DNA of 37,731 nt. Source: an uncultured Butyrivibrio sp. (GTDB taxonomy: Bacteria; Bacillota; Clostridia; Lachnospirales; Lachnospiraceae). A model generated the notes under the pieces. It was given only the letters and a program-made list of their open reading frames with translations, did no database searches and was not told the DNA's origin. Where the stretch lies: contig CAMVLM010000021.1 of the NCBI GenBank assembly GCA_947168335.1, forward strand, positions 1-37,731, read 5' to 3'. A program made the position numbers and the translations under genes. Below, in pieces: positions 27,640 through 37,613 of the stretch (its first letter is position 1; each line of letters starts with the position of its first letter).

Positions 27640-28872
27640 TTATAACATCTCCAAAAAGCTCACGTTGCCGCCTGCCCTGTTTATATACTCAGGCATCACT
27701 TCTTCAAGCTTGTTTCTGATTTCATCTGCCCTTTCGGCTATATAATCATAGCCCTTCTTAAGATCATCAGCCTCTCTTAAAGACTGAACCGGAATCACAT
27801 AATCTTCATCTCTTCCGAAAAGGTCTCTGGCAATTCCTCTTGATTTGACCGAATATCCGATGACCAGTGTTGGCACACATTGCGAATATGCCGCTATTGT
27901 GGAATGTGTTCTTGCTCCCACAAAAAGGTGGCATTTTCCTATTATGTACTTAAGTCTGCAGCATGACATATCATCAATGAGTACAATCCTGTCTGCATGA
28001 TCCGACCACTCACCTGTCGTGAACTCACTATAGAGCTGCTTAAGCGGAATAAGATCGTTATTGTTCTTCCAGACAACATGCGGAACAAGGGCGACTCCGT
28101 AATCACTGTCTCTGAGAATATGACTTATAAGTCTCCTGCAGTTCTCCATTGTGATGCCCGAACCGGATTCCTTACCCTGAACCATGGGAGACACATTAAA
28201 TCCCACAACTTTGCGACGGGAAAACAGTTCAGGAAGCTCCGTTTCAATAACAGGAAGTGCAAATGCAGGATCCGGGCATAGCTTTATCTTTGATTTATCC
28301 ACACCGCCTGCAATAAGTCCTTCATAGGTTATGGTCTCTCTTGCGATTATCATGTCATAAGCATTGAGATCATCCCTTAAATCGCTGACAGTATCAGGCT
28401 CTACGGAACAACCCATAAGAACAGTCTTCATGCCCTTCTTACGAAAAACATTGTGTGAAAGGACCAGATCCTTAACCATTTCCGGATAGCAGTAATTATC
28501 ACCGCCTATTGAAACAGCTATCTCTCCTGATATTTCTCCTGCTGCCCTGACAGCATCTCTGTACCTGTATCTGTAAAAGGACTCGCCGTCTTTTGTCAGC
28601 TTTCTGTAGATATAATACAGAATGTGGGTAAGCTTGTGCTCAGCGATATGTCTCTCCTCGCAAAGCTCCATGGCTCCGCTTTCCAAAAGCTCGCCCAGTC
28701 TGTACTTTTTATCCTCCGGCACACTGTTTGTTATAAACAGAGGCTTTTTGTCTCCAATACTGACTCTGTCCTGCAGCAGCTTCATGGTGCTAACAGCAAT
28801 TGCTTCGCATCCGTGATTGCCACTTCCGGCATGCATATAAAAAAGTATTTTTCTCTTTAATACTCTGTCCAT
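27640..28872 (-). CDS. Polysaccharide pyruvyl transferase family protein
   Basis: RKILFYMHAGSGNHGCEAIAVSTMKLL, VSIGGDNY, GARTHSTIAAYSQCVPTLVIGYSVKSRGIARDLF; start reset to ATG 28872 behind acagggaaga. Confidence 0.88.
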   Translation of the reverse strand: MDRVLKRKILFYMHAGSGNHGCEAIAVSTMKLLQDRVSIGDKKPLFITNSVPEDKKYRLGELLESGAMELCEERHIAEHKLTHILYYIYRKLTKDGESFYRYRYRDAVRAAGEISGEIAVSIGGDNYCYPEMVKDLVLSHNVFRKKGMKTVLMGCSVEPDTVSDLRDDLNAYDMIIARETITYEGLIAGGVDKSKIKLCPDPAFALPVIETELPELFSRRKVVGFNVSPMVQGKESGSGITMENCRRLISHILRDSDYGVALVPHVVWKNNNDLIPLKQLYSEFTTGEWSDHADRIVLIDDMSCCRLKYIIGKCHLFVGARTHSTIAAYSQCVPTLVIGYSVKSRGIARDLFGRDEDYVIPVQSLREADDLKKGYDYIAERADEIRNKLEEVMPEYINRAGGNVSFLEML

Positions 28873-30206
28873 TCTTCCCTGTCCACTCCCAGAAGAGTTT
28901 TGAAACCGTAGTAATTTGCCATCATCATATTTGTCCAATATTCGAAGTGATCTGTTATATCACATTCATAAGCTGCAGAATACCTGGTCTTGAAATCAGG
29001 TCGCAGCATAGGAACCACAACATCCTCTTCTCCGGTCTTTGCATATTCCTCAAGATATGCATATCTCTCCTGCTCTTCCCTGTAGATTCTTGCAAGATTT
29101 GCACCGCTGTCCAGATATGTAAAAAACATGAACAGGAAAAGTGCGTATATGGCTGCATTTCGCATGGCATCGACAATCCTGTCCTCATTTTTCAAAAGAC
29201 TGAATGCTGAGACCACCGCCAGCATAAGGAAGATTCCTGCTCCAAAAAGTGCTCTGCTCTGAGGTGTCGTTGTGGCAACCAGTACATAACATGTAATAAA
29301 CCAGAGTGCTGTATATACGATCACATCTGTCATATCCGATATCTTTTTTCCCAGTGACAAAAGAAGACACACAAGCACAATCAATATGACAAGCATTACA
29401 AAGAATTCCGCCTTTATTATTTTTGTAATACTTAAAAATCTGGCAGCCATACCAATAAGACCGCTGTGAAGCTCTTCTCTCTGGGATGCCCTCAACGCAT
29501 TGCCGGGAGCAAGTACCATAAAAGCAAGACCAATAATGTTTCCGCCTATTCCGGATATCATATAAGGTCTTATCTTATTGCCCCGCCTCATATACACCAT
29601 TGCAAGGAAAACAGCGAACAAAAGACATGCCCCGCTTGTATTCTCATTACACCAGCCGGCTAATATACCGAGCACAAACATTCCGGGTATCTTGAGAACA
29701 TTGTCTGATTCTTTTCTGAATGCTGTTATAAACTCCCAGATTATTGTTGTAGTGAAAAGATAATTGCATGCGCCTGTCTCCCACAGGATAGTCTCAGCAA
29801 AGGATACGCCGAAAACCCACAAAAGAAGCACAATAAAAGCATAAAGCTTTATATCATCCTCTTCTTTTTTTACATTCGCATACATCAGATAAGTAAGTCT
29901 CGTGAAAACAAGAGCAGAAATAATATTGAACAGGAATCTGCCGCCGGATAAAATCCTCAAATCCGCATACATCATCAGTCGCATCATTGTATGGGCAACA
30001 GATCTTCCTGTCCAGCTTATATACTGGTGGTATTCCTGTCTGAAAAGATCAAGAACGGAAGTAGCAGAATTTACTTCACTCAAATATGTCATATCATCCA
30101 TGAGCATTGGTGTAAGCATCTCAAAGATAAATATGGTTATAAAACACAAAAATATTGAAGCTCTGAAAAATAACCTTTTTGATTTATTAGTCATCTCTTT
30201 TTCCAT
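28857..30206 (-). CDS. DUF6056-like polytopic membrane protein (candidate GT-C glycosyltransferase)
   Basis: About 10 TM; MLTPMLMDDMTYLSE in the first loop, WTGRSVAHTMMRLM, ETGACNYLFTTTIIWEF, WCNENTS. Alternative start at 30194 (ATGA overlap). Confidence 0.75.
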   Translation of the reverse strand: MEKEMTNKSKRLFFRASIFLCFITIFIFEMLTPMLMDDMTYLSEVNSATSVLDLFRQEYHQYISWTGRSVAHTMMRLMMYADLRILSGGRFLFNIISALVFTRLTYLMYANVKKEEDDIKLYAFIVLLLWVFGVSFAETILWETGACNYLFTTTIIWEFITAFRKESDNVLKIPGMFVLGILAGWCNENTSGACLLFAVFLAMVYMRRGNKIRPYMISGIGGNIIGLAFMVLAPGNALRASQREELHSGLIGMAARFLSITKIIKAEFFVMLVILIVLVCLLLSLGKKISDMTDVIVYTALWFITCYVLVATTTPQSRALFGAGIFLMLAVVSAFSLLKNEDRIVDAMRNAAIYALFLFMFFTYLDSGANLARIYREEQERYAYLEEYAKTGEEDVVVPMLRPDFKTRYSAAYECDITDHFEYWTNMMMANYYGFKTLLGVDREEWTEY

Positions 30207-31195
30207 TGTCCGTACAGCCTGAGATATAAACCATTACTTATCGCAAATACGATTGTTTTTATCTTATATCCCGTTTCAAGTTTACTGAATGTTCCCGGTA
30301 CCTTTTTTGCATTTTCTATGGTTGTTGCAGCAAGCGAGCACACTCTGTCCTTCATTGCCCCGGCTAATATGGCATCTTCTTTCTTCATACTCTCATAACT
30401 ACCGGCAAACTTGGAAACAGTAAGCATTGCCGCCATTATCTGATGGGTCGACAGTCTGACACGTCTCTCATCACTGAGGGCAAAGCCTCTCTTTTCAAGC
30501 ACTTCGCCTATTCTCACCCAGCAGTAGATCTCATCAAGGAAGCTTTCCTTAAAGCTCCTGAGCATTGCTCCTTCTTCATTTTCCGAATAACTGTAGCCAT
30601 CACCGTCTATGCAGATTACCTTTCGGCTGTCAGCCACCCCAAGAAGCACATCAAGAAGGAACATCATATCCTCCCCGATAGTCAGATCCTCCGGGAAACG
30701 CACTCTCAGGTTATCACCGTCATACAAAAGATTCCTGCTGTATAGTTTGCCCCACACATGAGTGTCGGCCTCAAGAATCCCACCTTCAATGTAATCTCTT
30801 CCGGTAATAACTCTTCCTGAGGGCATTCTGCCTTTCATGACAACAAGTTCCGCCCCGCTCTCCACGGCTGCCTCCAGAAGCTGCCGGAAATAGTTTTTGG
30901 CCACCCGGTCATCTGCATCCACAAAGGTAATAAAGTCGCCTTTCGTATTCTCAAGGCCTATATTCCTGGCCCTTGATACGCCTCCGTTTGAAACATGTAT
31001 CACCTTCAGACTATCATAAGCAGTAGCAAGCTCATCGCAGATAGCTCCTGTCCTGTCACGGGAGCCGTCATCCACAACTATAACCTCAATCTCCCCGGGA
31101 TTAGCGTATACGGACTCGATACAGTCTTTAATTGTCTTTTCTGCCTGATAGGCAGGTATTATCACACTTAACCGCAAATGTCCCCCAATCTGCAC
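30191..31195 (-). CDS. GT2 family glycosyltransferase (non-ATG start)
   Basis: LSVIIPAYQAEKTIKDCIESVYANPGEIEVIVVDDGSRDRTGAI...FVDADDRV. The listed start is GTG at 31195; a TTG at 31177 giving (M)RLSVIIPAY is an alternative. Confidence 0.88.
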   Translation of the reverse strand: MQIGGHLRLSVIIPAYQAEKTIKDCIESVYANPGEIEVIVVDDGSRDRTGAICDELATAYDSLKVIHVSNGGVSRARNIGLENTKGDFITFVDADDRVAKNYFRQLLEAAVESGAELVVMKGRMPSGRVITGRDYIEGGILEADTHVWGKLYSRNLLYDGDNLRVRFPEDLTIGEDMMFLLDVLLGVADSRKVICIDGDGYSYSENEEGAMLRSFKESFLDEIYCWVRIGEVLEKRGFALSDERRVRLSTHQIMAAMLTVSKFAGSYESMKKEDAILAGAMKDRVCSLAATTIENAKKVPGTFSKLETGYKIKTIVFAISNGLYLRLYGQWKKR

Positions 31196-31216
31196 AAGGA
31201 AATCCTATAGTCAGTC

Positions 31217-32236
31217 TCAATTGGTTATACTGTCATAGGTTCTGAGAATCATTTTTATTATAAAAATAAAAAATGGCACGGGATGTTTCATCCCTGCATA
31301 TAAGAGCCTGTTTGATTTCTCACTCAGCGAAACAGGTGTGTTACTGATTAACTTCCTGATCTCGCAGTCACTGAAAATATCACAGGAATTCTTTATCCCC
31401 TTAATTCCCGTCTGCCTCAGCTCATTCTTCATCACAAGAAAAAGGAGCATGACGTATTCCCTGTCCATCTGCTCTTTGGCATTTGGTACCTTCTTGTCCT
31501 CCATTATAGCTAAAAAGGTGCGATAATTCAGCTTAACATTATCCAAAAGTCTTTTGTTGTACATATGTGATATTGAGCTGGTCACTGTACGATAATGATA
31601 GAAATATCCACCTTCCAGGACCACAAGTCTCTCTGCATCAAGCAAACAGGGAAGCGTTATATTAACATCCTCTCCCATGCGTACATTATTATCCAGATAA
31701 TGCATATTATCCAGAACCAGCTGCTTTGATATCAGCTTCATGCACCTTGATAATGTTACAGGTCTTGTTTCCTCTCCAAGAAGTTTCAGTTTTACTTTAT
31801 CAAGCTCCTGATTTTCATATATTCCGGGAGGAAGAGTCTGAGTAGCCTTCTTCCTCTCATTCTTTTTTTCAATTATATAATTACTGCTGATAATCTCCTT
31901 TGTTTTACCATCTGAAAGGGTATGTTCAAGGAGCTTCTCGATCATATCTTCATCAACCCAGTCATCACCGTCAATAAAGCACAGATATTCACTTTCTGCC
32001 TTTCTTGCGCCTTCGCTCCAGGCTGACATAAGCCCGCCGTTCTTTTTATGAATAACTCTGATTCGGTCGTCTTTTTGGGCATACTCATCACACATCTGAC
32101 CACTTCCGTCAGTTGCGCCATCATCAACCAGGATGATCTCTATATCCCTATAGGTCTGATTCATCGCGCTTTTAACGCTGCCATCTATATATTCCTTAAT
32201 ATTGTAAACAGGAATAATTACACTGACCTTACTCAA
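31217..32236 (-). CDS. GT2 family glycosyltransferase (TTG start)
   Basis: SKVSVIIPVYNIKEYIDGSVKSAMNQTYRDIEIILVDDGATDGSG...FIDGDDWV; gaggtgcaag-TTG overlapping the upstream stop as TTGA. Confidence 0.9.
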   Translation of the reverse strand: MSKVSVIIPVYNIKEYIDGSVKSAMNQTYRDIEIILVDDGATDGSGQMCDEYAQKDDRIRVIHKKNGGLMSAWSEGARKAESEYLCFIDGDDWVDEDMIEKLLEHTLSDGKTKEIISSNYIIEKKNERKKATQTLPPGIYENQELDKVKLKLLGEETRPVTLSRCMKLISKQLVLDNMHYLDNNVRMGEDVNITLPCLLDAERLVVLEGGYFYHYRTVTSSISHMYNKRLLDNVKLNYRTFLAIMEDKKVPNAKEQMDREYVMLLFLVMKNELRQTGIKGIKNSCDIFSDCEIRKLISNTPVSLSEKSNRLLYAGMKHPVPFFIFIIKMILRTYDSITN

Positions 32237-33642
32237 CTTGCACCTCTTCCGAAAATTACAACACCTACGGTCTTAATCAGAATTCTTATATCAAGTCCCA
32301 GTGACCAGTTATCAATGTACTGAAGATCCAGCTTTACAACGTCATCAAAGTCTTCTATGTCACTTCTTCCGCTGACCTGCCACATACCGGTAAGTCCGGG
32401 AGTCATGCTGATTCTTCTTCTGTAGTAATGGTTGTACTTCTCAAACTCATCTTCCGTCGGAGGTCTTGTTCCCACAAGACTCATCTCGCCCTTAAGAATG
32501 TTAAGGAACTGAGGAAGCTCATCTATACTTGTCTTTCTGATGAAAGCACCAACCTTTGTAATTCTGGGATCCTTCTTCATTTTGAACATCAGACCGTTCA
32601 TCTCGTTCTGATCTTCAAGCTTTTTCTTGATCTCCTCGGCATCGGTTCTCATACTTCTGAACTTGTAAATATTAAAACGTCTGCCGTTTTTACCTATTCT
32701 GACCTGAGAGAAAAATACGGGTCCCGGGGAATCAAGCTTGATGGCAAGAGCCACAAACGGGGTCACAATACCTGTAAGGGTAAGACCCACCAAAGCTCCG
32801 ATTATATCCATAAGTCTCTTTAATATCAGGGCTCTGTATCTGCCTGTTCCGTTAATATATGATATTACCGAATAGGTACCGAATGTGCCCACCTGAGTGC
32901 TTCCTGAAATGCTGGGAAGCTCAATGCAGTAATGCACGGTAACACCCATATCACCAAGGGCTTCTATTGTCTTATTAAGATCACTCTGACTGATATCAGG
33001 GGTGTGGATAAATACTTCATCAAGAGGAAGTGCAGTAACCTTGTCGATTATGTTTTCCCTTGTGGCAATAACCTCAACTCCTCTTATCACCTCGCCGGTA
33101 AGATCCTCATCGATACATACAGCACCTACAATATGGTAATTGATCTCAATTCTGTGCTGAAGGTGTCTTATGGTAGGCATCAGGTTTTCCTTCTCAGCTA
33201 CCACAAGAAGCTTAACTGCAGTATCTCCTGACTTCCAGTAGGTTTTTAATATACTCTTGAATACCTGATGAATGATAAGCATTAAAAGAGCATCAATTAC
33301 AGTAAAGTAAAACATTACCAGTCGTGAAAACTGCTCTGCCAGCTGCAGTACATAAGCAACTGAGATAGTTCCCAGAACCATTGTCAGAACATATTTGAAT
33401 ATTGCAGTGCCTTCCTTCCAGAAGGATCTTTTAATAAAATCTCTGCTGTAATCAAGGGCGTAATGATAAACTGTTGCCACGAGCATGAGTAAAACACAGA
33501 TATAAAAGTGTGTTGTCTTATCTCTCATGTCTCTGAAATTAAAATATCTGATATATGTGGCAAAAACAAAGGACAACATAATCGTAGCCATGTCCATGCC
33601 CCATATAATGTATCCGATTAGATACTTATTTCTTCCTTGCAC
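32233..33642 (-). CDS. Undecaprenyl-phosphate sugar phosphotransferase (polyprenyl glycosylphosphotransferase, priming enzyme; GTG start)
   Basis: N-terminal TM bundle, KRLMDIIGALVGLTLTG, KLDSPGPVFFSQVRIGKNGRRFNIYKFRSM, IDELPQFLNILKGEMSLVGTRPP; RBS ggaggagaaaa-GTG. Confidence 0.95.
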   Translation of the reverse strand: MQGRNKYLIGYIIWGMDMATIMLSFVFATYIRYFNFRDMRDKTTHFYICVLLMLVATVYHYALDYSRDFIKRSFWKEGTAIFKYVLTMVLGTISVAYVLQLAEQFSRLVMFYFTVIDALLMLIIHQVFKSILKTYWKSGDTAVKLLVVAEKENLMPTIRHLQHRIEINYHIVGAVCIDEDLTGEVIRGVEVIATRENIIDKVTALPLDEVFIHTPDISQSDLNKTIEALGDMGVTVHYCIELPSISGSTQVGTFGTYSVISYINGTGRYRALILKRLMDIIGALVGLTLTGIVTPFVALAIKLDSPGPVFFSQVRIGKNGRRFNIYKFRSMRTDAEEIKKKLEDQNEMNGLMFKMKKDPRITKVGAFIRKTSIDELPQFLNILKGEMSLVGTRPPTEDEFEKYNHYYRRRISMTPGLTGMWQVSGRSDIEDFDDVVKLDLQYIDNWSLGLDIRILIKTVGVVIFGRGAS

Positions 33643-34843
33643 TTTTCTCCTCCACGTAAGGTACTCCGCATTCGGCGAGTAAATACACTCCCATTATCGG
33701 CAGAAGGTAATTTCTGCCAATGTATGCTGATACGAAGTTAGCCTCGGCAATTGTATATACAGTAATGGCTGAAAGCATTATCAGCCCATCAAGATCACGC
33801 TTCTTATAGAATCTGTAAATAAGATACAGAAGCAATGCAATGATCACACAAGCAGGTATTATACCATACCAATAGAAAATTCTGACCCATCCCATGTCAA
33901 AAAAATATTCTCCGCTGTTCTCATCACCAAACAATGTCCAGCTCTGCAGAGAACCTTTATGAAGCCTGGAATCGGCATATAAAACCCAGATTCTGTTGGT
34001 TACCATCCGGTCTATCTTCCATAACAGAGCATTTCCATCTCCCAATCTATCTCCCACATATGGGCTGACAGCTGCTGCCAGTATGGAAATCAGATTACTG
34101 AAAACAAGAAGCACCGCCCCGATAATATAAGGCACTTTCGAATCCTTTTTCTTTTCCCCTATGCTGCCAAGCACAAAGAGCACCACCGCTATTATCCCCA
34201 TTATGGTGCCTGTTCTTGATTTGGTGTAGTATCCAAGCAGAATATTCAGAAAAAAGATGAAAGCCATAAGTATCAGCTTTTTCTTTTTCTCAAGTTCCCT
34301 GAATACATACATAACAAGAACTGCCAGGGCAAAGAATGAACCATGGGCTGTATTTGGATGTCCAAAACCAAATACATACCTAAGTTCCTTACCTGTCCCT
34401 CTTCCGAATTCACTGCGGACAGATACATCTCCGTGTATTCCTGTAACCGACAGCATAAATATCATTAAAAATCCTACACCCGTTACAATGCAGATATATT
34501 TAAGAAGTTTGTTCAGATCCGCATCCTTACATGCGATAACAAACATGGACATTCTCAGAAGATCGTTGTTTCCCGTTGCCTTGTAACAGCATACACCGAT
34601 GGCACCTGTTATCAGTATGACAATCCATTGCCGCGGGTTATATCCCGTCAGAAGAACAACAATAACCGTAAGCAAAAACGTCACCCTGAAAGCATAACTT
34701 GCTGTAGGAAGCGGCAAATCCGTCTTTTCATACAACATTATGGCAAGCTCAAGACTTACAACAATGTATAACAGGATATCTCTGATCTTCGCATATTTCG
34801 CTATGAAATTATTATATCCATCCAAAAATCCAGTAAACATCAT
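33626..34843 (-). CDS. O-antigen polymerase/ligase-like polytopic membrane protein
   Basis: About 10-11 TM, large loop near the C-terminus (SWTLFGDENSGEYFFDMGWVRIFYWYG), next to the priming transferase; ATGA overlap with the upstream gene. Confidence 0.75.
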   Translation of the reverse strand: MMFTGFLDGYNNFIAKYAKIRDILLYIVVSLELAIMLYEKTDLPLPTASYAFRVTFLLTVIVVLLTGYNPRQWIVILITGAIGVCCYKATGNNDLLRMSMFVIACKDADLNKLLKYICIVTGVGFLMIFMLSVTGIHGDVSVRSEFGRGTGKELRYVFGFGHPNTAHGSFFALAVLVMYVFRELEKKKKLILMAFIFFLNILLGYYTKSRTGTIMGIIAVVLFVLGSIGEKKKDSKVPYIIGAVLLVFSNLISILAAAVSPYVGDRLGDGNALLWKIDRMVTNRIWVLYADSRLHKGSLQSWTLFGDENSGEYFFDMGWVRIFYWYGIIPACVIIALLLYLIYRFYKKRDLDGLIMLSAITVYTIAEANFVSAYIGRNYLLPIMGVYLLAECGVPYVEEKSARKK

Positions 34844-35802
34844 TTATTACCCGAAGCAGATGATATCATTCTCATTATTTTGTGATATGCCTTTCTGCAG
34901 AACCTTCCTACAGTTATATCAAATTTATGAGAAAATTTCATCATCGGAGTTATTCTGGGCATATAAAGATGCTTATAATCCTCCAGATGCTCCCTTAAAT
35001 AAACGGGATAAGTTCCGTCTACCTCAACTCTCTCAAACCTGGCATCGCGGCCAAATATATCCCTTCCCAGGATCAGATGATCCATGGTCTCTGCCAGAAC
35101 TTCTCTGTCATTATATTCCTGATGAGCTGCAGCCTTCACCTTGACTCCGATTCTCTTTACCGGGTTATCCTCGTGATAGCCGCCCATATACCCAAAGTGC
35201 CATCCACCGTCTGCCACTCTCACACTTCTGTCATCTGTAACAGGCACTAGATCGCGAAGTCTCACTATTCCTTCTGCCGGAATATTCTTTTTGCTGCAGA
35301 TTTTAGTTCCAAGCCAGAGTCTCTCATTCAAAGGTATCTCCGGGAAATCACCTGTAATCGACATAAGTTTTCCGGATTTTTCCTCCATATTGAGAAAAGC
35401 ATAAAAATTTCTCTGGGCCAGATGATAAACCTTTTCCTTATCAAATTCATTTATTATCTTCTTAAGTACAGAAGGATTCGGAATTTCATCACAGTCACCA
35501 AAGATGATCACATCATCCTCAGATGCGTTTTCCAGAGCCTTGATAAGGTGGTTCTTTTGAAAATAATCTCTCTCATGAGTTATCTCAAAGTCCCTGTCCT
35601 CATCCACTACAATATATTCAATCTTATGAAGAAATGGCTCAAACATCTTCTTGTTTTTCTCAAAACAGAGTTCCTTCTTCTGCCCTGAAAAAGTGGTTGT
35701 GGCCTCTTCTATTACGAATTTATCCACATAGGGGTCCAGAATGTTAAGTCTTAACCCCAGAATATCAAGTTCGTTAAAAAACGGTATCAGATCATAAACC
35801 AT
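34840..35802 (-). CDS. GT17-like glycosyltransferase
   Basis: MVYDLIPFFNELDILGLRLNIL...FVIEEATTTFSGQKKEL...DVIIFGDCDEIPNPSVL. Confidence 0.85.
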   Translation of the reverse strand: MVYDLIPFFNELDILGLRLNILDPYVDKFVIEEATTTFSGQKKELCFEKNKKMFEPFLHKIEYIVVDEDRDFEITHERDYFQKNHLIKALENASEDDVIIFGDCDEIPNPSVLKKIINEFDKEKVYHLAQRNFYAFLNMEEKSGKLMSITGDFPEIPLNERLWLGTKICSKKNIPAEGIVRLRDLVPVTDDRSVRVADGGWHFGYMGGYHEDNPVKRIGVKVKAAAHQEYNDREVLAETMDHLILGRDIFGRDARFERVEVDGTYPVYLREHLEDYKHLYMPRITPMMKFSHKFDITVGRFCRKAYHKIMRMISSASGNK

Positions 35803-36559
35803 GTTTATCTCTCCATGCCCTGCTCCTTCTCCAGAAAAGCAAAGGCCTTATGGCTTTCTTAATTCTCTTTTTGGGGCTTATGAATCTAGGATAAGACGCA
35901 TTCTCCCCCCTCCATTTATGAAACGCAAAGGGCTCGATTCCTCTGTTTTCTTTAAGAGCATGTTCCCTTGCAAAATAAATTGCCTCTTCTATAGGGGCAA
36001 TCCTGATTCCTTCCTGCTCCATCTCCTTTTTGAGATGACAACAGATAAAAATATCTTCATTGTAGAAACCATCATCCACAGGAACCCACGGGCTGTTGTG
36101 CTTTGCGGGATACTCCATAAGTCTTTTTGATCTTATGGATACCGAGTTGCCAACTCGGCAGATATTGCCGTCCGCATCCCTGTAAGCGTAGTCATTCTCG
36201 GGAAGCGGCCAGGGTGATCCGATGTAATCATATGAAAGGAACGAATCCTTCCACTTTTCAGGATGAATTACAAATCCATCTGCATGAACAATAAGCGCAA
36301 AATCAGTTTTGATATGCTCATGCAGTTCGTAGGTCATTTTGTAATTGAACTTATTTATATCATCAAGCTTTGAAGTATAACTGAATCTGATACTCTTTGG
36401 AAGAAAGAATGGTTTTTTATCGGAAATAAAAACCACATCCCCAAACTCAATATCTCTCATACTGTATTTCAAAGCTTCTACTGTCTCATAAACGTTAACA
36501 CTTGTCATTGCGCAAAGTGTCACGTTCGAAAGGACAAGCTTTTTATTTTCTGATCTCAT
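35792..36559 (-). CDS. DUF5672 family protein (putative glycosyltransferase)
   Basis: VTLCAMTSVNVYETVEALKYSM...FALIVHADGFVIHPEKW...YDYIGSPWPLP...NEDIFICCHL. The ORF-track start at 36610 is a TTG inside the upstream gene; the in-frame ATG is at 36559. Confidence 0.85.
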   Translation of the reverse strand: MRSENKKLVLSNVTLCAMTSVNVYETVEALKYSMRDIEFGDVVFISDKKPFFLPKSIRFSYTSKLDDINKFNYKMTYELHEHIKTDFALIVHADGFVIHPEKWKDSFLSYDYIGSPWPLPENDYAYRDADGNICRVGNSVSIRSKRLMEYPAKHNSPWVPVDDGFYNEDIFICCHLKKEMEQEGIRIAPIEEAIYFAREHALKENRGIEPFAFHKWRGENASYPRFISPKKRIKKAIRPLLFWRRSRAWRDKHGL

Positions 36560-36569
36560 TTCATATCTC

Positions 36570-37613
36570 TCATACGTGGAAAAATTTAACAAGTCCTGTT
36601 CTTCTCTCAAGACTTCTTATAATTTTTCTAAGCATATATCTGCAATAAAGGTATTTGGCCTTTATTTTCTGGCAGGCTGAAAGCACCTTGCCGGGACGCT
36701 TGTTTCTATTGGCGTAAACCCTTGATGTCTTTTTGTACTCCTCAAGTTCTTCTCTGCATTCCTCGGGAGAAAAGATCCTTCCCTTTCTGTCCATGTAGTT
36801 AAGGAAGCTGTATATATTCTGTTCGGAAGCCCAATAACCATCCGAAACATTATGCCTTGCCCAGTATTTGGGAGCAATAGCATACTTGAGTGTAGTACTG
36901 GTCATTGCCGGAAATACAGCAAAGGATGAGTTTGCAAGAAGAAGATATCTTGCATTTTTAATTGTTACATAATCCTTATCAAGAGTTCCTCTGACTGCCT
37001 TGATTTCAGGTAAAATCTTGTGCGCAGCATCAACATCATCAGTTACGATCAGAAACTCCATATCGGATCTGATCTTGCGCATATTCTTTATACCATTGAC
37101 CCAGTACTTGCGGTCAAGCCAAAGCTCCGGTGAATTGGAGTAATCTCCGCATCTCATGTGAATGATACAAAGGTTATCCCTTGTGTATTCATCAGACTCA
37201 TACTCAGGTTTAACCTTGAGCCAGTCCTTCACTTCATCAAGATATTTTTCAAAATACTCCTCTGCCTGAAGATTGCCATACAAAAGAGTGTTGTCCTCTA
37301 TATCATGTATTTCCTTTTTGGTTCCGCTGATATATGCTCCATGTGTCATATCATGCTTGGAATTACCAAGGTAAAGTCTTGTGTCATCATCCTCAAAAAT
37401 CTTGAATTTATCTTTATCCTCAAGGGGAATCTCTTTTCCAAGATCCATATCCATAAAATACATTCCGCTGTCAGAATGCATATTGTTTGCAAGGACTGTG
37501 GGATTGATTATTCCAAATTCATATCCCTTCTCCTTGGCAATGGCTCTTGTAACCACATACCAGAAAAGCTGGTTACCAAGACCAAATCCGTATTCAAACT
37601 CTGTTCCTATCAT
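36570..37613 (-). CDS. Divergent GT11-like glycosyltransferase
   Basis: FEYGFGLGNQLFWYVVTRAIAKEKGY, IIHMRCGDYSNSPELW, NSSFAVFPAMTSTTLKYAIAPKYWA. Confidence 0.7.
   Translation of the reverse strand: MIGTEFEYGFGLGNQLFWYVVTRAIAKEKGYEFGIINPTVLANNMHSDSGMYFMDMDLGKEIPLEDKDKFKIFEDDDTRLYLGNSKHDMTHGAYISGTKKEIHDIEDNTLLYGNLQAEEYFEKYLDEVKDWLKVKPEYESDEYTRDNLCIIHMRCGDYSNSPELWLDRKYWVNGIKNMRKIRSDMEFLIVTDDVDAAHKILPEIKAVRGTLDKDYVTIKNARYLLLANSSFAVFPAMTSTTLKYAIAPKYWARHNVSDGYWASEQNIYSFLNYMDRKGRIFSPEECREELEEYKKTSRVYANRNKRPGKVLSACQKIKAKYLYCRYMLRKIIRSLERRTGLVKFFHV

Noticed and set aside
26953-27645. 230-aa plus-strand ORF opposite the GT11 gene
   Set aside because: Longest antisense ORF in the window, but fully opposite a well-supported fucosyltransferase-like gene, with no domain or convincing RBS.
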